A stretch of 64,000 nucleotides of DNA from Alectoria sarmentosa (taxonomy: Eukaryota; Ascomycota; Lecanoromycetes; Lecanorales; Parmeliaceae): positions 62,001 through 126,000 of the forward strand of contig WOGZ01000038.1 of NCBI GenBank assembly GCA_009733775.1. Reading direction: 5' to 3'. Numbering within the stretch: position 1 is the first letter of the stretch; each line of letters begins with the position of its first letter. The position numbers were made by a program, and so were the translations under genes. Under the pieces are notes generated by a model that saw only the letters and a list, made by a program, of their open reading frames with translations, did not search any database and was not told the DNA's origin. Below, piece after piece: positions 32,398-42,783 of this stretch.

Positions 32398-34427
32398 CTA
32401 AGAAGCAGAAATTGTAGAGGGTACTTTCCTAGCCAGGAATGTCGCTTCCCAAGCCGATTGCACAGACACAAGCAAACCCTCCTGATGGGCTGATGCTAGA
32501 GCAACTAGACCAAACGGAGCACCATTAACGTCCATATAAGACAGTGGCAAGGTCGCTATAGGATAGCCTTGTACATAATCAGTCAAGTCTATAGATGCTG
32601 TAGTTGCTTTCAGCTCTCACCTGCAGCAGCCGAAAGCGAGTACAGAGTTCCACTACCGGGGCCTAGCAAAACGTCTACGTCGTTCTCCTGAAGAGCTTTG
32701 TCAATTCCATTTGCACGGCCTGCTTCGCGCATCATTGCGTCAGCTGCGAGTGCTTCTTCATCGTCAGTGGGGTCGAAAATAGCGCGTTCAAGTTCTTCTA
32801 GGCCAAATTGACCTAAGGGATCGATGAGTTAAGATTTCGATACATCCCACTGAGACACCTTACCGTCAGGAGTACGGAGTGCCCCATATTTGTCGTCGGG
32901 GGTAAGGACGTCTTTCAAGCTTTTGATTTTACTGTTATCTACACCTTCAAGATAGGCATCGAAATCGCGTCTGTAGTCGTGCTCTTATTTAAAAATTAGT
33001 CGAAATCTAGTACAATTGGTTTTACGAGTATACCGTATAATTTTAGCATCAAGGGGTTGATTGCGGCACTCAGTGCTGTTGCATTAGGAGTACTCTCAAT
33101 GGTAACCGGGCTAAGCATTTTCGCCTGCGTTCCAACCTTTTCATATGCCGCGGATATTTCTCGAATCTATATTAATTGGTTGCTTGGTCTCGCTTCAATG
33201 AGAGCTTCGCGCGGCTTACTATCTGCTGTTTTGTTCCGTTGGCATAGCCCACCATGGCATCAGTATATAGCCATGATTCTGGGTCTAGGACTCCGACTCT
33301 GAGATTTTTCCAGGCTGAGGCCCCTTTGGCACATGAAATATATCCTTCGGGGGGTACTTGCGTCTTTGAGGCATCCACAAGAATATCCAAAAACAGAGCG
33401 ACATCACGACTAGATTTAGCCAATGGACCTGCGGTGTCGAATCTCAGGGAAACGGGAACCATGCCACGCTGGCCAATGATGGTGTGTGTCACCTTCAAGG
33501 TATATAGCGCCGCTCGGTCTGCAGGGAAAATCAAAGATCCAGAAGTCTCCTCGCCCAACGCAATGGGAGCATATCCGGCAGCGACAGCTATCGAAGGACC
33601 GGAGGATGATCCGCCGGGACCCTATACCTAAATCTCAGTATGCGGTTCGAAGAGCTGTTCGAGGTAGCGTGAGTACGTTGATACTGAAGATCGGATCGCC
33701 AGGCTGTCGTCCACCCTTTACATACGAGCTTTGCCCCTGTCCTCCGACCGGAGACCAGCCTGCAGGAATATTTCCTATCCTGAAAGCTCAGTCTCGCTCG
33801 ACAAAAAAAGCGTATGGTCAAGCTTTACTTCCAATAAGCTAGCTCCGAAAGGCTTCCCTTGCCTAGCAGGATGGCACCAGCGTCCAAAAGCTATATGTGG
33901 TCAGACTCAATAAGACTGTTATCGAGAGTCTTTGCTAACCCTTTGCACAGCTTCAGCATTTTTTCTGGGACGGGATCCGGATAACGCATAATTTCCAGAG
34001 ATAGTGTCCATTCCAAAATAGGGTTCCGTCGCGAACGAGGCCTTTTGCAGATTTAGCACACCTAATGACACTAAGAAAACTATGTCCCACCACCTACCTT
34101 GACAAGTATGGGAAGTCCATGGAGCGGACCTCGGACAGATCCTTCCTGGCGCTCTCTGTCGCGCTCTTTCGCATCATGGACGAGTGTCGGTGAGACCTGC
34201 AATACAGCACGAAGGTAATGATTTGTTTTGTTGATTTGCGCCAAGTAACCCAAAACAAGCTCCTCGCTAGTCAAATTGCCACTTTGGAGCGCCTGCAAAA
34301 TGTCTTGCGCGGTCAAGTCGATATCCATCTTTGGACTGATACTGGCTGCAAATGTATGAATTGATACTGATTGCCAGAAGAATATGTGCCAGAGGACAGT
34401 AGCAACACTGGGTAAGGGCTTATTCAT
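32398..34427 (-). CDS. Secreted amidase-signature hydrolase
   Basis: Ser-cisSer-Lys amidase, substrate unknown. Nine exons: 34427-34098, 34041-33940, 33890-33829, 33779-33677, 33621-33220, 33166-33034, 32983-32864, 32812-32621, 32588-32398; 544 aa. The start MNKPLPSVATVLWHIFFWQS is a signal peptide. Catalytic elements: Lys in LHGLPILVK; GPGGSSSGPS with the cis-Ser; and GEETSGSLIFP, where the nucleophile Ser sits. Substrate-channel motifs FGMDTISGNYALSG, LLDAGAILLGKGSLSELAYW, GWSPVGGQGQSSYVKGG and FDTAGPLAKSSRDVA all fit. The C-terminus has YPIATLPLSYMDVNGAPFG. In typical sequences the residue after SSSG is Ser, here Pro. The last intron would be only 32 nt. All nine joins keep frame, so the gene looks intact despite lying beside the RIP island. 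Confidence 0.88.
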
Positions 34428-35040
34428 CGCCGTCTTACTTCATTCAAGTCCAAGACTAACTTTTTTCCAGATGCAATACGTAGCTAGGAAATGGAAAAAC
34501 CTTCATATATAGCAGTACGGCTTGCAGAGGGTGTGGAAATGACAAGTACGCTACGGAGTAGAAAGCACGATCCTACCTTACATTTGATGCGGGCCCGGCT
34601 AACCAAGGGCCCGGCTATGCCAATCGCCTACGCCGCATACTTACGTAATTGGAAGGTACGTAAAGTACAGAGTAATCACTACAACGATGATCCTTGCGCC
34701 GCCTATGTCCGCGGGCGCTTTACGGACAACCTCGAACACGATGATTAAGAGCCAACTTACTTCACGTGCCCTTTTGAAATGGTCGTATCAAAGGAGGTTA
34801 TGCTTTGCTAAGATTTGATGAGTTTCAAAAGTATCATGAATCATATCTTGAAATCGCTCCATTGCCATGATCGTCACTTCTTTACTCCACTCGCAACCTC
34901 AGGGTGTCCAATCCATATTTCATCATCGCGACCAGACGTGTTTTTCATCCCGAGCAGCAATATCAGCTAATTGCCTATCATTGTAGAATGACACCTTCCG
35001 CGGATCCACCGAATTAAAGGCAGCCAGCCTCTTTGCAAAC
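34428..35040. other. Intergenic between amidase and UstYa-like gene
   Basis: No gene recognised. Holds the amidase promoter and the 3' end of the UstYa-like gene. Confidence 0.4.
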
Positions 35041-35987
35041 TCAGAGCAACTCTCCAGTCCAAAGATCTCTATGACCGTTCTTCTCAAAGTACGCCTCTGA
35101 AATGTTGCGATACGGAGAGTTTTCGGGACAGAAAGCGTGTCTCTCGATACCGATGATTGCACTTCTGTAGTCGCCGATTTGCCGATAGCAAGCGTTCTGC
35201 CCGGGGGCTTGCGACCACTCTACCAGCTTGTTCCAGTCTCTACACATCAGCTGTTGATTTTCTCCGATGTGCATGCCAGGAACCGCCGGCATAGGAGTGT
35301 CGTCCGCTCGGCATAGAATGTCTTGTCGCAACGCGTTGAGACAATGTTCGTAGTGGTCCCATTCGACGTAGGAGTGTTCACCTCGTACTAGAGACTTGGT
35401 CAAGTTGCGCATGAGTTTCTAGATGGGGAAAAATGCGGTTAGCGATGCTTTTTCCAAGTTGAAGTAAGGTATTACCAAACAGTGCATGTCGTGAATGCCT
35501 TTAATAAAGTACAGTCCGCGGTCATTGTCCCAAGGGAAGCGTCCAGAGATTGCAAGACCCTCTTCCTTTGCGTAGTCATCTGTGAGGGATATACAGACCC
35601 CGTCGGTATTGACTCCATTCCATAGCTCGTCCGATCTGGTCTCGTTATCGCCCCACCATTCGTTCTTGGCGACATACGTATAAGGCATGTTGTCTGAGAG
35701 CCCAGCTATCGTGTTTGAGGTAGGCACTGACTTTTCTACAGGAACCAGGAGAACGTACCATATTTTGATTGACTGGGAATCAGGCTTGCCTTCAGATTAC
35801 GTACCTGGAGTAACAAGCTGGCATTGTAGAATAAAGACACGAGTAAGAATAAGCTGAGCAGAAATATGGGGATATATGCTCGCAGCTTAGCCATACGACG
35901 AGATTTGCTAGGATTGGCATAATATTCCTCGGGGTCGATGCCATCTTCGCCTGCAAGCAAGCCTTCTTTGCTCTCCCTGAATGACAT
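35041..35987 (-). CDS. UstYa-family (DUF3328) membrane protein
   Basis: Family members act as oxidative cyclisation/oxidation enzymes in fungal RiPP (ustiloxin, phomopsin) and other pathways. Three exons: 35987-35759, 35726-35476, 35418-35041, giving 285 aa. An N-terminal cytosolic stretch (MSFRESKEGLLAGEDGIDPE) is followed by one membrane helix (IPIFLLSLFLLVSLFYNASL). The lumenal domain has NETRSDELWNGVNTDGV, RFPWDNDRGLYFIKG and both signature HxxHC motifs: HDMHC in exon 2 and HYEHC in exon 3, with CLNALRQDILCRADDTP. The C-terminus has QLMCRDWNKLVEWS and AFCPENSPYRNISEAYF. It lies in tandem with the amidase and an unknown gene on the same strand. No Kex2-type repeat precursor is visible nearby. 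Confidence 0.92.
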
Positions 35988-36359
35988 AGCGTCGATGATT
36001 AGGCTTTGGCAATGTGCCACGATGATTAGAGCGATGGATGAAGTAATAAGAAGCAATACGATGTGAACGCAGGAAGAATAGGGGGGGAAAGGTGATCAAA
36101 ATTCCAGCCTCACTCAAGAGACCCACACCTCTGACCTTGGGGCGCGTAAGGGCTGCCTCCTACTTACCAAGGCAAGTTGAGCACACCGAGAATCATTCGT
36201 CGACTCTGACCCCATGATCAAAGCATATGCGCGGTGACGATAACCTAGCAACCCTTCTTGCAGCAGGTGGGGTTGGAACCGAGCAGATCATGCCGCGGAC
36301 GAGGGGAAGCGAACAGGATATGCACACGACTTCCAACTCGCATATGGCATATGCATCTC

Positions 36360-36872
36360 TTATCTAAAGGTGGGAGGAGTTGCGTTGAGAAGAGCACTTT
36401 CTGCCTGGTCCATTTGCTGACGATCAGCAGAAGTTGCTAGCTCTTGTCCGCTTATCATTTTCGACCCGAGGTTGATGAAAGACATCAGTGCATACATATA
36501 CAGGTCAATGGTAGCCCTCAATCCAACTTCAACAAACCCGTACTGGATCGCAAAACAACCACTATATCGAAAACTTTTTGCCAATAGCTCCCATAGCTCC
36601 CAAAAATGAACGTCAGATTCGTCCTCGCAGTTGCTATCGCATCTATCTGCATGGCCATTCCCATTGACATACCTTCTCTCAACGAGATCAGCAACAAGGG
36701 CGTCCGAAGGGTCGAATCCAACGATGTCCGATAGAATCTCCGTATGAGTCTTATTCGTTGGATCTTGCGTAAGTTCAAGATTCAATTCTCCTTCAAGAGA
36801 GTTTGAGCTCAAGTCTAGAGGAAATGCTAAGACCCCTGGGTCTGTGAAGACGTAGGCAACGGAAGGGTTCAT
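36360..36872 (-). CDS. Hypothetical acidic protein next to UstYa-like gene
   Basis: Unrecognised, 170 aa, single open frame from ATG 36872. The N-terminal half is acidic (LEGELNLELTQDPTNK, DIVGFDPSDALVADLVERR). A short Cys pair (DRCDSNCEDESD) follows, then an aromatic stretch (HFWELWELLAKSFRYSGCF) and a hydrophobic segment (TIDLYMYALMSFINLGS). No signal peptide at this ATG. A first exon upstream (around 37000) is possible but I cannot place a convincing splice. Same strand and direction as the UstYa-like gene and amidase. It has no tandem core peptide with KR sites, so it is not an obvious RiPP precursor. Confidence 0.45.
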   Translation of the reverse strand: MNPSVAYVFTDPGVLAFPLDLSSNSLEGELNLELTQDPTNKTHTEILSDIVGFDPSDALVADLVERRYVNGNGHADRCDSNCEDESDVHFWELWELLAKSFRYSGCFAIQYGFVEVGLRATIDLYMYALMSFINLGSKMISGQELATSADRQQMDQAESALLNATPPTFR

Positions 36873-37790
36873 ACGAAATTTCAGAGATTGTGGGCCCAGT
36901 AAGGGAGGAATAATTTATTTGGGGGGTTTATGAAGGCTGCTTGAGGACATAATTGGACTTCTGTAATGTGTTGCCAAGGGCAAGAGAGCACTCTTTTCGA
37001 TTTGGAAGATAGAACTCGGATCTTACTTTTCAATGCAGAAAATGAAACCATTGACTTCAGGGGTAGCATTACCACTTAATTTTGGACTCAAGCGTTTGTC
37101 CATCTAACAAGATTGTGACGTGCCCATGATAATCCAAGTTGCAATACTTCGCCTCATGGATAACCAGTGCCCATTCGAAGCCGCTCTAGATGCACAAATC
37201 TAGCTGGCCGCGTCTCCTAGCTGAGAGGGACGGATTATAGCAGGATCTCATACGTCGCTTGAAATGTCGCCTTGACGATCGAAGTGCCCTAAATAGTGGG
37301 AATCATATGCAGACACATCGAGAACGAGTCCTTATCTGTCTACTTTGAAAGCTGCTTTTGTGCTGAAGACATTGAAACACAACTTGTTGTATTGGCTGTC
37401 AATGCACAGTGCAGATCTCATCACTTCGTAGGTCAGCTTTTATGCAGGACTGTAGGCCACCTACACGTCCAACGTACTGGCACGTGGAGAGGTGATATCG
37501 ACCAATTGATTCGGCTCCCCTAGTCAATGAATTCAAGCTGTTTGGGAGACCTTTAGTAAACCTTGTGTGATTCTATCTACGGCTGGATTCATCGACTTTC
37601 CCCGCGATCTTCTGTAAGAAAGCCAGTACCTCCAAACGAAGACAATTCTTTACGTCATCGAACAAGTCAAGAGATAAGGTAATGAGGGTGTGACTTAGGG
37701 AAACAAAAGTACTTAATCAATGAGATTTTGGCCGGAAACATTCTGTCATCAGTTGGCCACCCTTGCAGACCGGAGGCCCCGACGACGATC
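36873..37790. other. Intergenic, nothing recognised
   Basis: About 0.9 kb with short frames only. The carrier fragment begins at its right side. Confidence 0.4.
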
Positions 37791-37799
37791 AATTCAAAA

Positions 37800-38343
37800 T
37801 TGCGCAAACTCTCATACTCTGCGATTCCGCATCCAATGCGAACTTGTGAAAGGCGGCGTCCAGGGCAACCGGCTCGTTTCGCAGACCGCTAGGAAAATGT
37901 GGGCATCTGCGGGACTGCGCCCATTCTACCGTGGCTTGTTCTGGGGCCTTTTCGGTCAATTCCCCTACTCGGCAATCGATCTCACCACGTTTGAGTACAC
38001 CAAGCAAAGGGTCATCCATCGGAATGAGAGGAATGGCCTGCATGGAAAGGATGCCAAACCGGGAGCCGTGGCCATCGCAGCAATTGGCGGATTCAGCGGC
38101 GCGTTTGGTGCTTCGGTTGTCTGGCCGATGAACATGCTACGGACGAGGCTGCAGACCCAGGGGACAGTGATCCATCCGAGGACATACACTGGAAATGTGG
38201 ACGTGACAAAGCAGACGTTGCAGGGTGAGGGTGGGAGAGGTCTGTTTAGGGGCATTACACCGAACCTTGTCAAAGTCGTTCCCGCTGTTTCTATTACCTA
38301 TGTTGTGTATGATAAGTCCAAGCAGGCTTTTGGTCTTGAGTAG
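37800..38343 (+). pseudogene. 5'-truncated mitochondrial carrier (SAL1/SCaMC ATP-Mg/Pi type)
   Basis: The frame matches the last ~180 residues of Ca-dependent mitochondrial carriers: TLRFRIQCELVKGGVQGN, RKMWASAGLRPFYRGL, FPYSAIDLTTFEYTKQRV, GGFSGAFGASVVWPMNMLRT, GLFRGITPNLVKVVPAVSIT and YVVYDKSKQAFGLE, stop at 38343. Three repeats of ~100 residues are expected, with N-terminal EF-hands. Here the first repeat, the EF-hands and the start of the second repeat are missing. The YPLDT signature is replaced by NSHT just where similarity begins. The sequence before 37800 is unrelated. Inference: a fragment left by duplication or rearrangement. The parent gene should be elsewhere. Confidence 0.78.
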
Positions 38344-39044
38344 ATCACGGCTTTAGATACGAAAGCAGGTGCTGTTGCGCTGCTGTTGCCTGGTACGTGG
38401 ATGTTCAGATCGCGTTGCTACCGTTTTGAGTGTACCATTCTTCAAATTCTCTTGTAGTCCCGCCTTCTGAACAACTCGATCGCTTTGAAAATGACAAAGT
38501 CGTCAAAAGCGCGGGCAAGGGCAAGGGCGCACCACCAAAGGCGCACCACCAAAGGCGCATGGGCAAAAGCGCACCACCAAAAACGCATGGGCAAAGGCGC
38601 ATCACCAAAGGCGCATGGGCAAGGGCGCATGGGCGCACCACCGTAATCGTTATCACATCGTCACCCACGTCATCGCCCACCAAACCCCCCCTACCACGTC
38701 GTCGCCTCACATGAGCGCTCTCACCGTCGCCCCCACCGTCGCCGACAAATTCCGCCGCCCGAACCCTCCTCCACGTCGTCGACTCACACCGGGTAAGGTA
38801 ATCGGCTCCATCCGTGACAGTCGTCGCATATCGCCATTTGCAACTGCCGCCAAACCTCGCGACCGATTAATACCTACCTACCTAGCTAGGTAATTCCTCA
38901 ATCAACGCACTCCTCCTTCAGAACCAACGAAAGAAAGAAAGAAAGAAAGACCCTTGTTCCGCAACAAATACCTGCAGGCTACATGTAGCAAGAAATCCTT
39001 TCGCTTCCGAAACCCCTTGGACTCCATTTTTGTCTCTAGCTTCG
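38344..39044. other. Intergenic holding a minisatellite and GAAA repeat
   Basis: Holds the minisatellite at 38512-38645 and a GAAA tract at about 38928-38949. The rest is C-rich, with the promoter of the next gene. No gene seen. Confidence 0.5.
38512..38645 (+). repeat. GC-rich minisatellite, ~13-14-bp unit
   Basis: About nine degenerate units alternating GGCGCACCACCAAA and GGCGCATGGGCAA. The array is open on both strands by its composition, which explains misleading low-complexity frames there. Confidence 0.85.
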
Positions 39045-39728
39045 ATGTTCCAACCCCACCGCTTTCTCGCCTACTACCTCTGCATCTTCATCTTCCACTT
39101 CTCCCCACCATTGACCAGCTCATCACCCGCCCACGGACTCCTCCACCCCCCCTCCTCCTCCTCCTCCTCCAATCCGCAGGTCCAAAACACAACCATACTC
39201 GATCCCCCCGCAACCGCTCCCAAAAAACCTTCCCTCCATACCACAATAACAACAACAACAACAACAACAACATCGGCCGCCGGTCCAGAAATCTTCCCCA
39301 TCCCCAACAGCGCACTCACCCTCGCCCTGCACCCCAAAGGCGGCGTCAGCCCGGGCTCCGTGGAATCGATCCTGCTGACCGCCGACAGCTGGGTCGCGCG
39401 CAAGGTATCCGTATTCGGCCCGGACGGCCCCGCGGATGTCATCTGGGAGTACGGCACGGGCGAGAAGCCGTACACGAGGCTGATTGTGTGGAGTTTCGGG
39501 CCGCGTGACGCCTTGACGTGGGGCCAGTTGAGGAGCATGGTTGATGGGCTGTGGCTCTTTCTGGTGGATATGGGGAATGAGCAGTATACGTATTGGGAGG
39601 TGTATGACGGGGAGGTGGGGGAAGAATCGCAAATCGGGGCGGGGACTATTGTGGATGCTGGCTTGCTTCTGGGAAAGGTCTTGGTCGGAGCTGCGCCGTC
39701 GAATGTCACGTCCAAAAAAGCCAAATGA
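39045..39728 (+). CDS. Secreted/extracellular hypothetical protein
   Basis: 227 aa, single exon, from ATG 39045. A signal peptide is likely (MFQPHRFLAYYLCIFIFHFS). A low-complexity stalk encoded by microsatellites follows: Ser run from TCC repeats at about 39151 and Thr run from AAC repeats at about 39245. The C-terminal ~140 residues form a compact domain (VESILLTADSWVARKVSVFG, DVIWEYGTGEKPYTRLIVWS, LTWGQLRSMVDGLWLFLVDM, YTYWEVYDGEVG) with no cysteine. Family not recognised. The pattern of alternating strands suggests a beta-rich secreted domain. Confidence 0.6.
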   Translation: MFQPHRFLAYYLCIFIFHFSPPLTSSSPAHGLLHPPSSSSSSNPQVQNTTILDPPATAPKKPSLHTTITTTTTTTTSAAGPEIFPIPNSALTLALHPKGGVSPGSVESILLTADSWVARKVSVFGPDGPADVIWEYGTGEKPYTRLIVWSFGPRDALTWGQLRSMVDGLWLFLVDMGNEQYTYWEVYDGEVGEESQIGAGTIVDAGLLLGKVLVGAAPSNVTSKKAK

Positions 39729-40152
39729 GATATCTTCTGAGATCGGACTTGACGCTTTGGACATACCACAGTTCAAAGCTACCAATGATTTTGGCAGCGC
39801 GACCAACTTCTATCTCATCGTCATTGGCATCTTCCGTCGTAATCGTCATCAAAACATACAGCCCCTCTAGCGGAGTGCCAACAAGACATCAGACATCCCT
39901 CACACTCGTTCCCCTGGCTGACCCTTCTCTCCCCTCACTGCCACCTCTTGATCCAACGCCCAAACTCGCAACACCACTCACCAGTCTACTACCCACAGCA
40001 TCTACTGCTCCCATTGGCTACGCAGATATTGATCAGCATGTCTCTGAAGGTAGAAACCACTCTTGTGAACACGCGTCCAAGAGACCGGCGGGGCCCCAGT
40101 CTCAACTCAAGTCTTACAGCGTGTACGGAGGGATAGACCTGGGGGAAGTTAC
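39729..40152. other. Intergenic between convergent genes
   Basis: Possible further HID1 coding sequence (an additional last exon) could lie here. None is convincing. Confidence 0.4.
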
Positions 40153-42783
40153 TTAAAACTGCCGTACCTTCATAAGACTTGGGCCCGTAGCTGCCACGGT
40201 CTCCACTTTGAAAAGCCGCACGGCTGTGCCATTCCACACGCCTACTGTGCCCTTCTGGACGACCATTTCTGAAGCAAAGATGAAACCCCAGAGTAGTGAT
40301 TCATACCAACCGAGGGAGAGCGAAGTCCATTCAAATAGATGCACTCGCGGCGGGCTCGGGTCCAGACCTAGAGGTTGTTCTTTGAGCGATGGAGGGGATG
40401 AGAGAAGTGTCAGAATGGTATGCAAGGGTAGGGTAGGGAGCCAGGAATCGATCCAGTGGGCTGTGGGGTCAAAGCCGAAGGTAGGTGACGAGATGGTTGT
40501 AGCATGGTTATTGAGACTAGTAGTGCTGTTTTGCCGGGAGAACGAGGGTTGGCCAGCTGGCATCTTGCCGCGAGCCTTTTCGGACATGCCACGCAATTGT
40601 GTTGGCAGCGGTTCTTCATTGGATGAAGATATGGAAGCAGTTCGAGAATTATGGGTGGAAGGAGATGACTGTGAAGGAGTCCGAAGCATTTCTTCCTCCT
40701 CGTCTTCAGAATCATCATCGTCACCGATGGCAAATGCGCCACCTTCTTCTGGTACATCGCTCAGCGTGGGTGTTCTGGCACTCAGTGGACTTCGAACGCT
40801 GTCGACGGAGCTATTTCGAGATGTGCGCGTAGGACTAGCTGGTGGGTGCGAGGCTTCTGCTGCTTCTTTGCTGCGTTGCTTTATACGTTCGATCTCTAGT
40901 TGGCCACTTTCTAGGGTGAAAGAGCGTAATGCTTCAAATCGTTTTTTCGACTTGAAGACACCTTGTACGAAGATCTTATTGTCTTTAGTTAAATTAGCTC
41001 TTGCCTTATACCCATCAGACTTGCGCAGACTTACTGCTATACTGGTGCTCTATGATGGCGTTCATAGACTCAAGCAGAGATTGCAGGAGCGAATAATTTG
41101 TCTCATTCGCAAGAAGAAAGCTGGGCGATGACATGGACGCGAACAATTGAAGCATTTTGGAGCTCGCTTGAGGTCCTAAGTGCTCCAGATATGGGGCGAT
41201 GTTGTTGATAGTCGCAAGAAGAGATGGATATATGGCATCCAGCTTTCCCTTGCTTGATGTGATGAGATTATGAATAGACTGCCTGTCGTCAGCATCAGTA
41301 AACAGGGTGTCCGAATGAAGTCTCACTATGATTAGGAAATCGGCATATGTGCCACTGAAGTCATTCAGTTTGATTGTCGCCGGTAAAGTATCTTGACTCT
41401 CAAACTCTTGGTTCAGAAGCTTGCCAAAGTTTGACTCAGTGCTGAGAGTCTGAAGAACAAATACGCACATGCGAATGACTCCTTGCTTTGATGTATCCGT
41501 CTTGTACTCTGTGGCGTAAAACAGGATCAAAGTCATAAAGTCGTGTCCTCGATCAGTATCGATGATGAAGGATCTGAACCGCCTGTTGCATTGCAGCGTT
41601 TCCCAGAAAAGCATAATCATCTCCGATGCCCACTTCAGGGATTTCTGACTTCCTGGAAGGTAGGAAGATGTGACTTGAAGGGGCTGATTCAGCGTCCGCG
41701 CCATCCCATCTGCCAGGAATTCAAAGTCCTGTGGTCGATGTAATCTCCCCAGAAAGTGTCGAAAGTAGTTCTTAGGCGGCGGTCCCTTGCCGCCTTCTGG
41801 TATTGGATACAGAATCAAGACAAGGAGGAACTGCAAACAGTACGAAACCAGGATCTGCTTTGGATCTTTGTAGACCACATGATCGTACGGTACCCTCCAG
41901 CTAGCAGGATTGTAGTTCAGAGCGGTGTTAAGCTGTGAGCAAAGCAACGAGAGTACGAGCTGCTTGTCCGGACACGTGGTGATATATGTGACGGCTTTGA
42001 CCCCTTTGGTTGGCAGAACATGGGCAGGCATATAGAGCGATTTGCTTGACAGCGTCAAAAGCAGCCTCAATATCTCTATTCGATTGCTCTCCAATTCCTT
42101 GCTCGAGCTCATCGACGTATTGCACCCCACACCCTTGGCCCAGATCGCATATGTAATCCGAGTCCTCGACCGCTCGGTATATGGCAGCGTGAATCCGATA
42201 CAGAACAGGAGATCAATCAATGTATCTACCAGTTCTTCTCCTAGCGGGCTGATCTCTTCAAACCGCTCCTCATCTTCAGGCTGCGGGTCCTCCTCTTTCT
42301 GAGACTCATCGAACAGCACTTCTGGCTTCGCTATCTGACCCTTCGCCCGCCTCTTCCGCTTCCTCCAAAAGAATGTGTCTTCCCATACTTCCAAGTGGTC
42401 TGCCTCATAGAGGAACGGTAGGATCCGCGTGAGGACTCTGATGCAGTTGAGAGCATGCTTTTCGGGAGCAACTTCAGGATTCGGGAACGACCTTTGATGT
42501 CGTAATATGAAGAGGCGTGATGTGAGGGCTAGAATGAGAGTTTCGATGTTTGGGAGGGAGCTGTCTCGCGCTCGGCGAACGTCGACCGGGGAGAAGAGGC
42601 TGAAGACATCTTCGGTGGATTCAGGAAGCTCCCAGAACTAGTGTCTATCAGTGAGGTAGATCACCCTTAAGCCTCTGACAAGCTAACTCCTCTCCAGTAT
42701 GGATCATCTGCTGGGATACTGTCTGGCTCAGACAGCTTGAAGATGCCTTGCTTGAAGACAAGCTTCGAGTCCGAGTTCCCCAT
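40153..42783 (-). CDS. HID1 family Golgi/trafficking protein (Ftp105/Hid1)
   Basis: Homologue of C. elegans HID-1 and S. pombe Ftp105, peripheral proteins of the Golgi/trans-Golgi involved in dense-core vesicle sorting and, in yeast, Ubp5 localisation. Three exons: 42783-42688, 42637-41035, 40982-40153, total 842 aa. The N-terminus MGNSDSKLVF has Gly2 for N-myristoylation. Conserved blocks: LSEPDSIPADDPYWRGFWEL, PLGEELVDTLIDLLFCIGFT, NRIEILRLLLTLSSKSLY, PEGGKGPPPKNYFRHFLGRL, GHDFMTLILFYATEYKTD, LNDFSGTYADFLIIVRLH and the C-terminal SLLWGFIFASEMVVQKGT with GVWNGT. An acidic, Ser-rich linker sits at ~residues 620-720. A donor-like site near the stop leaves a longer C-terminus possible. Confidence 0.92.

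Noticed and set aside
34428..37790. RiPP precursor for the UstYa-like protein
   Set aside because: No secreted frame with repeated core peptides separated by Lys-Arg sites was found between the genes.
38405..38893. Ala/His/Pro-rich frames on both strands
   Set aside because: Generated by the minisatellite and C-rich sequence; both strands are open by composition.
39074..39806. Long minus-strand frames opposite the secreted protein at 39045-39728
   Set aside because: Val and Cys/Leu runs are antisense readings of the Thr and Ser microsatellite tracts; the plus frame has the signal peptide and the better domain.
40208..41131. 307-codon plus-strand frame
   Set aside because: Antisense to the conserved C-terminal part of HID1, whose minus frame matches the family.
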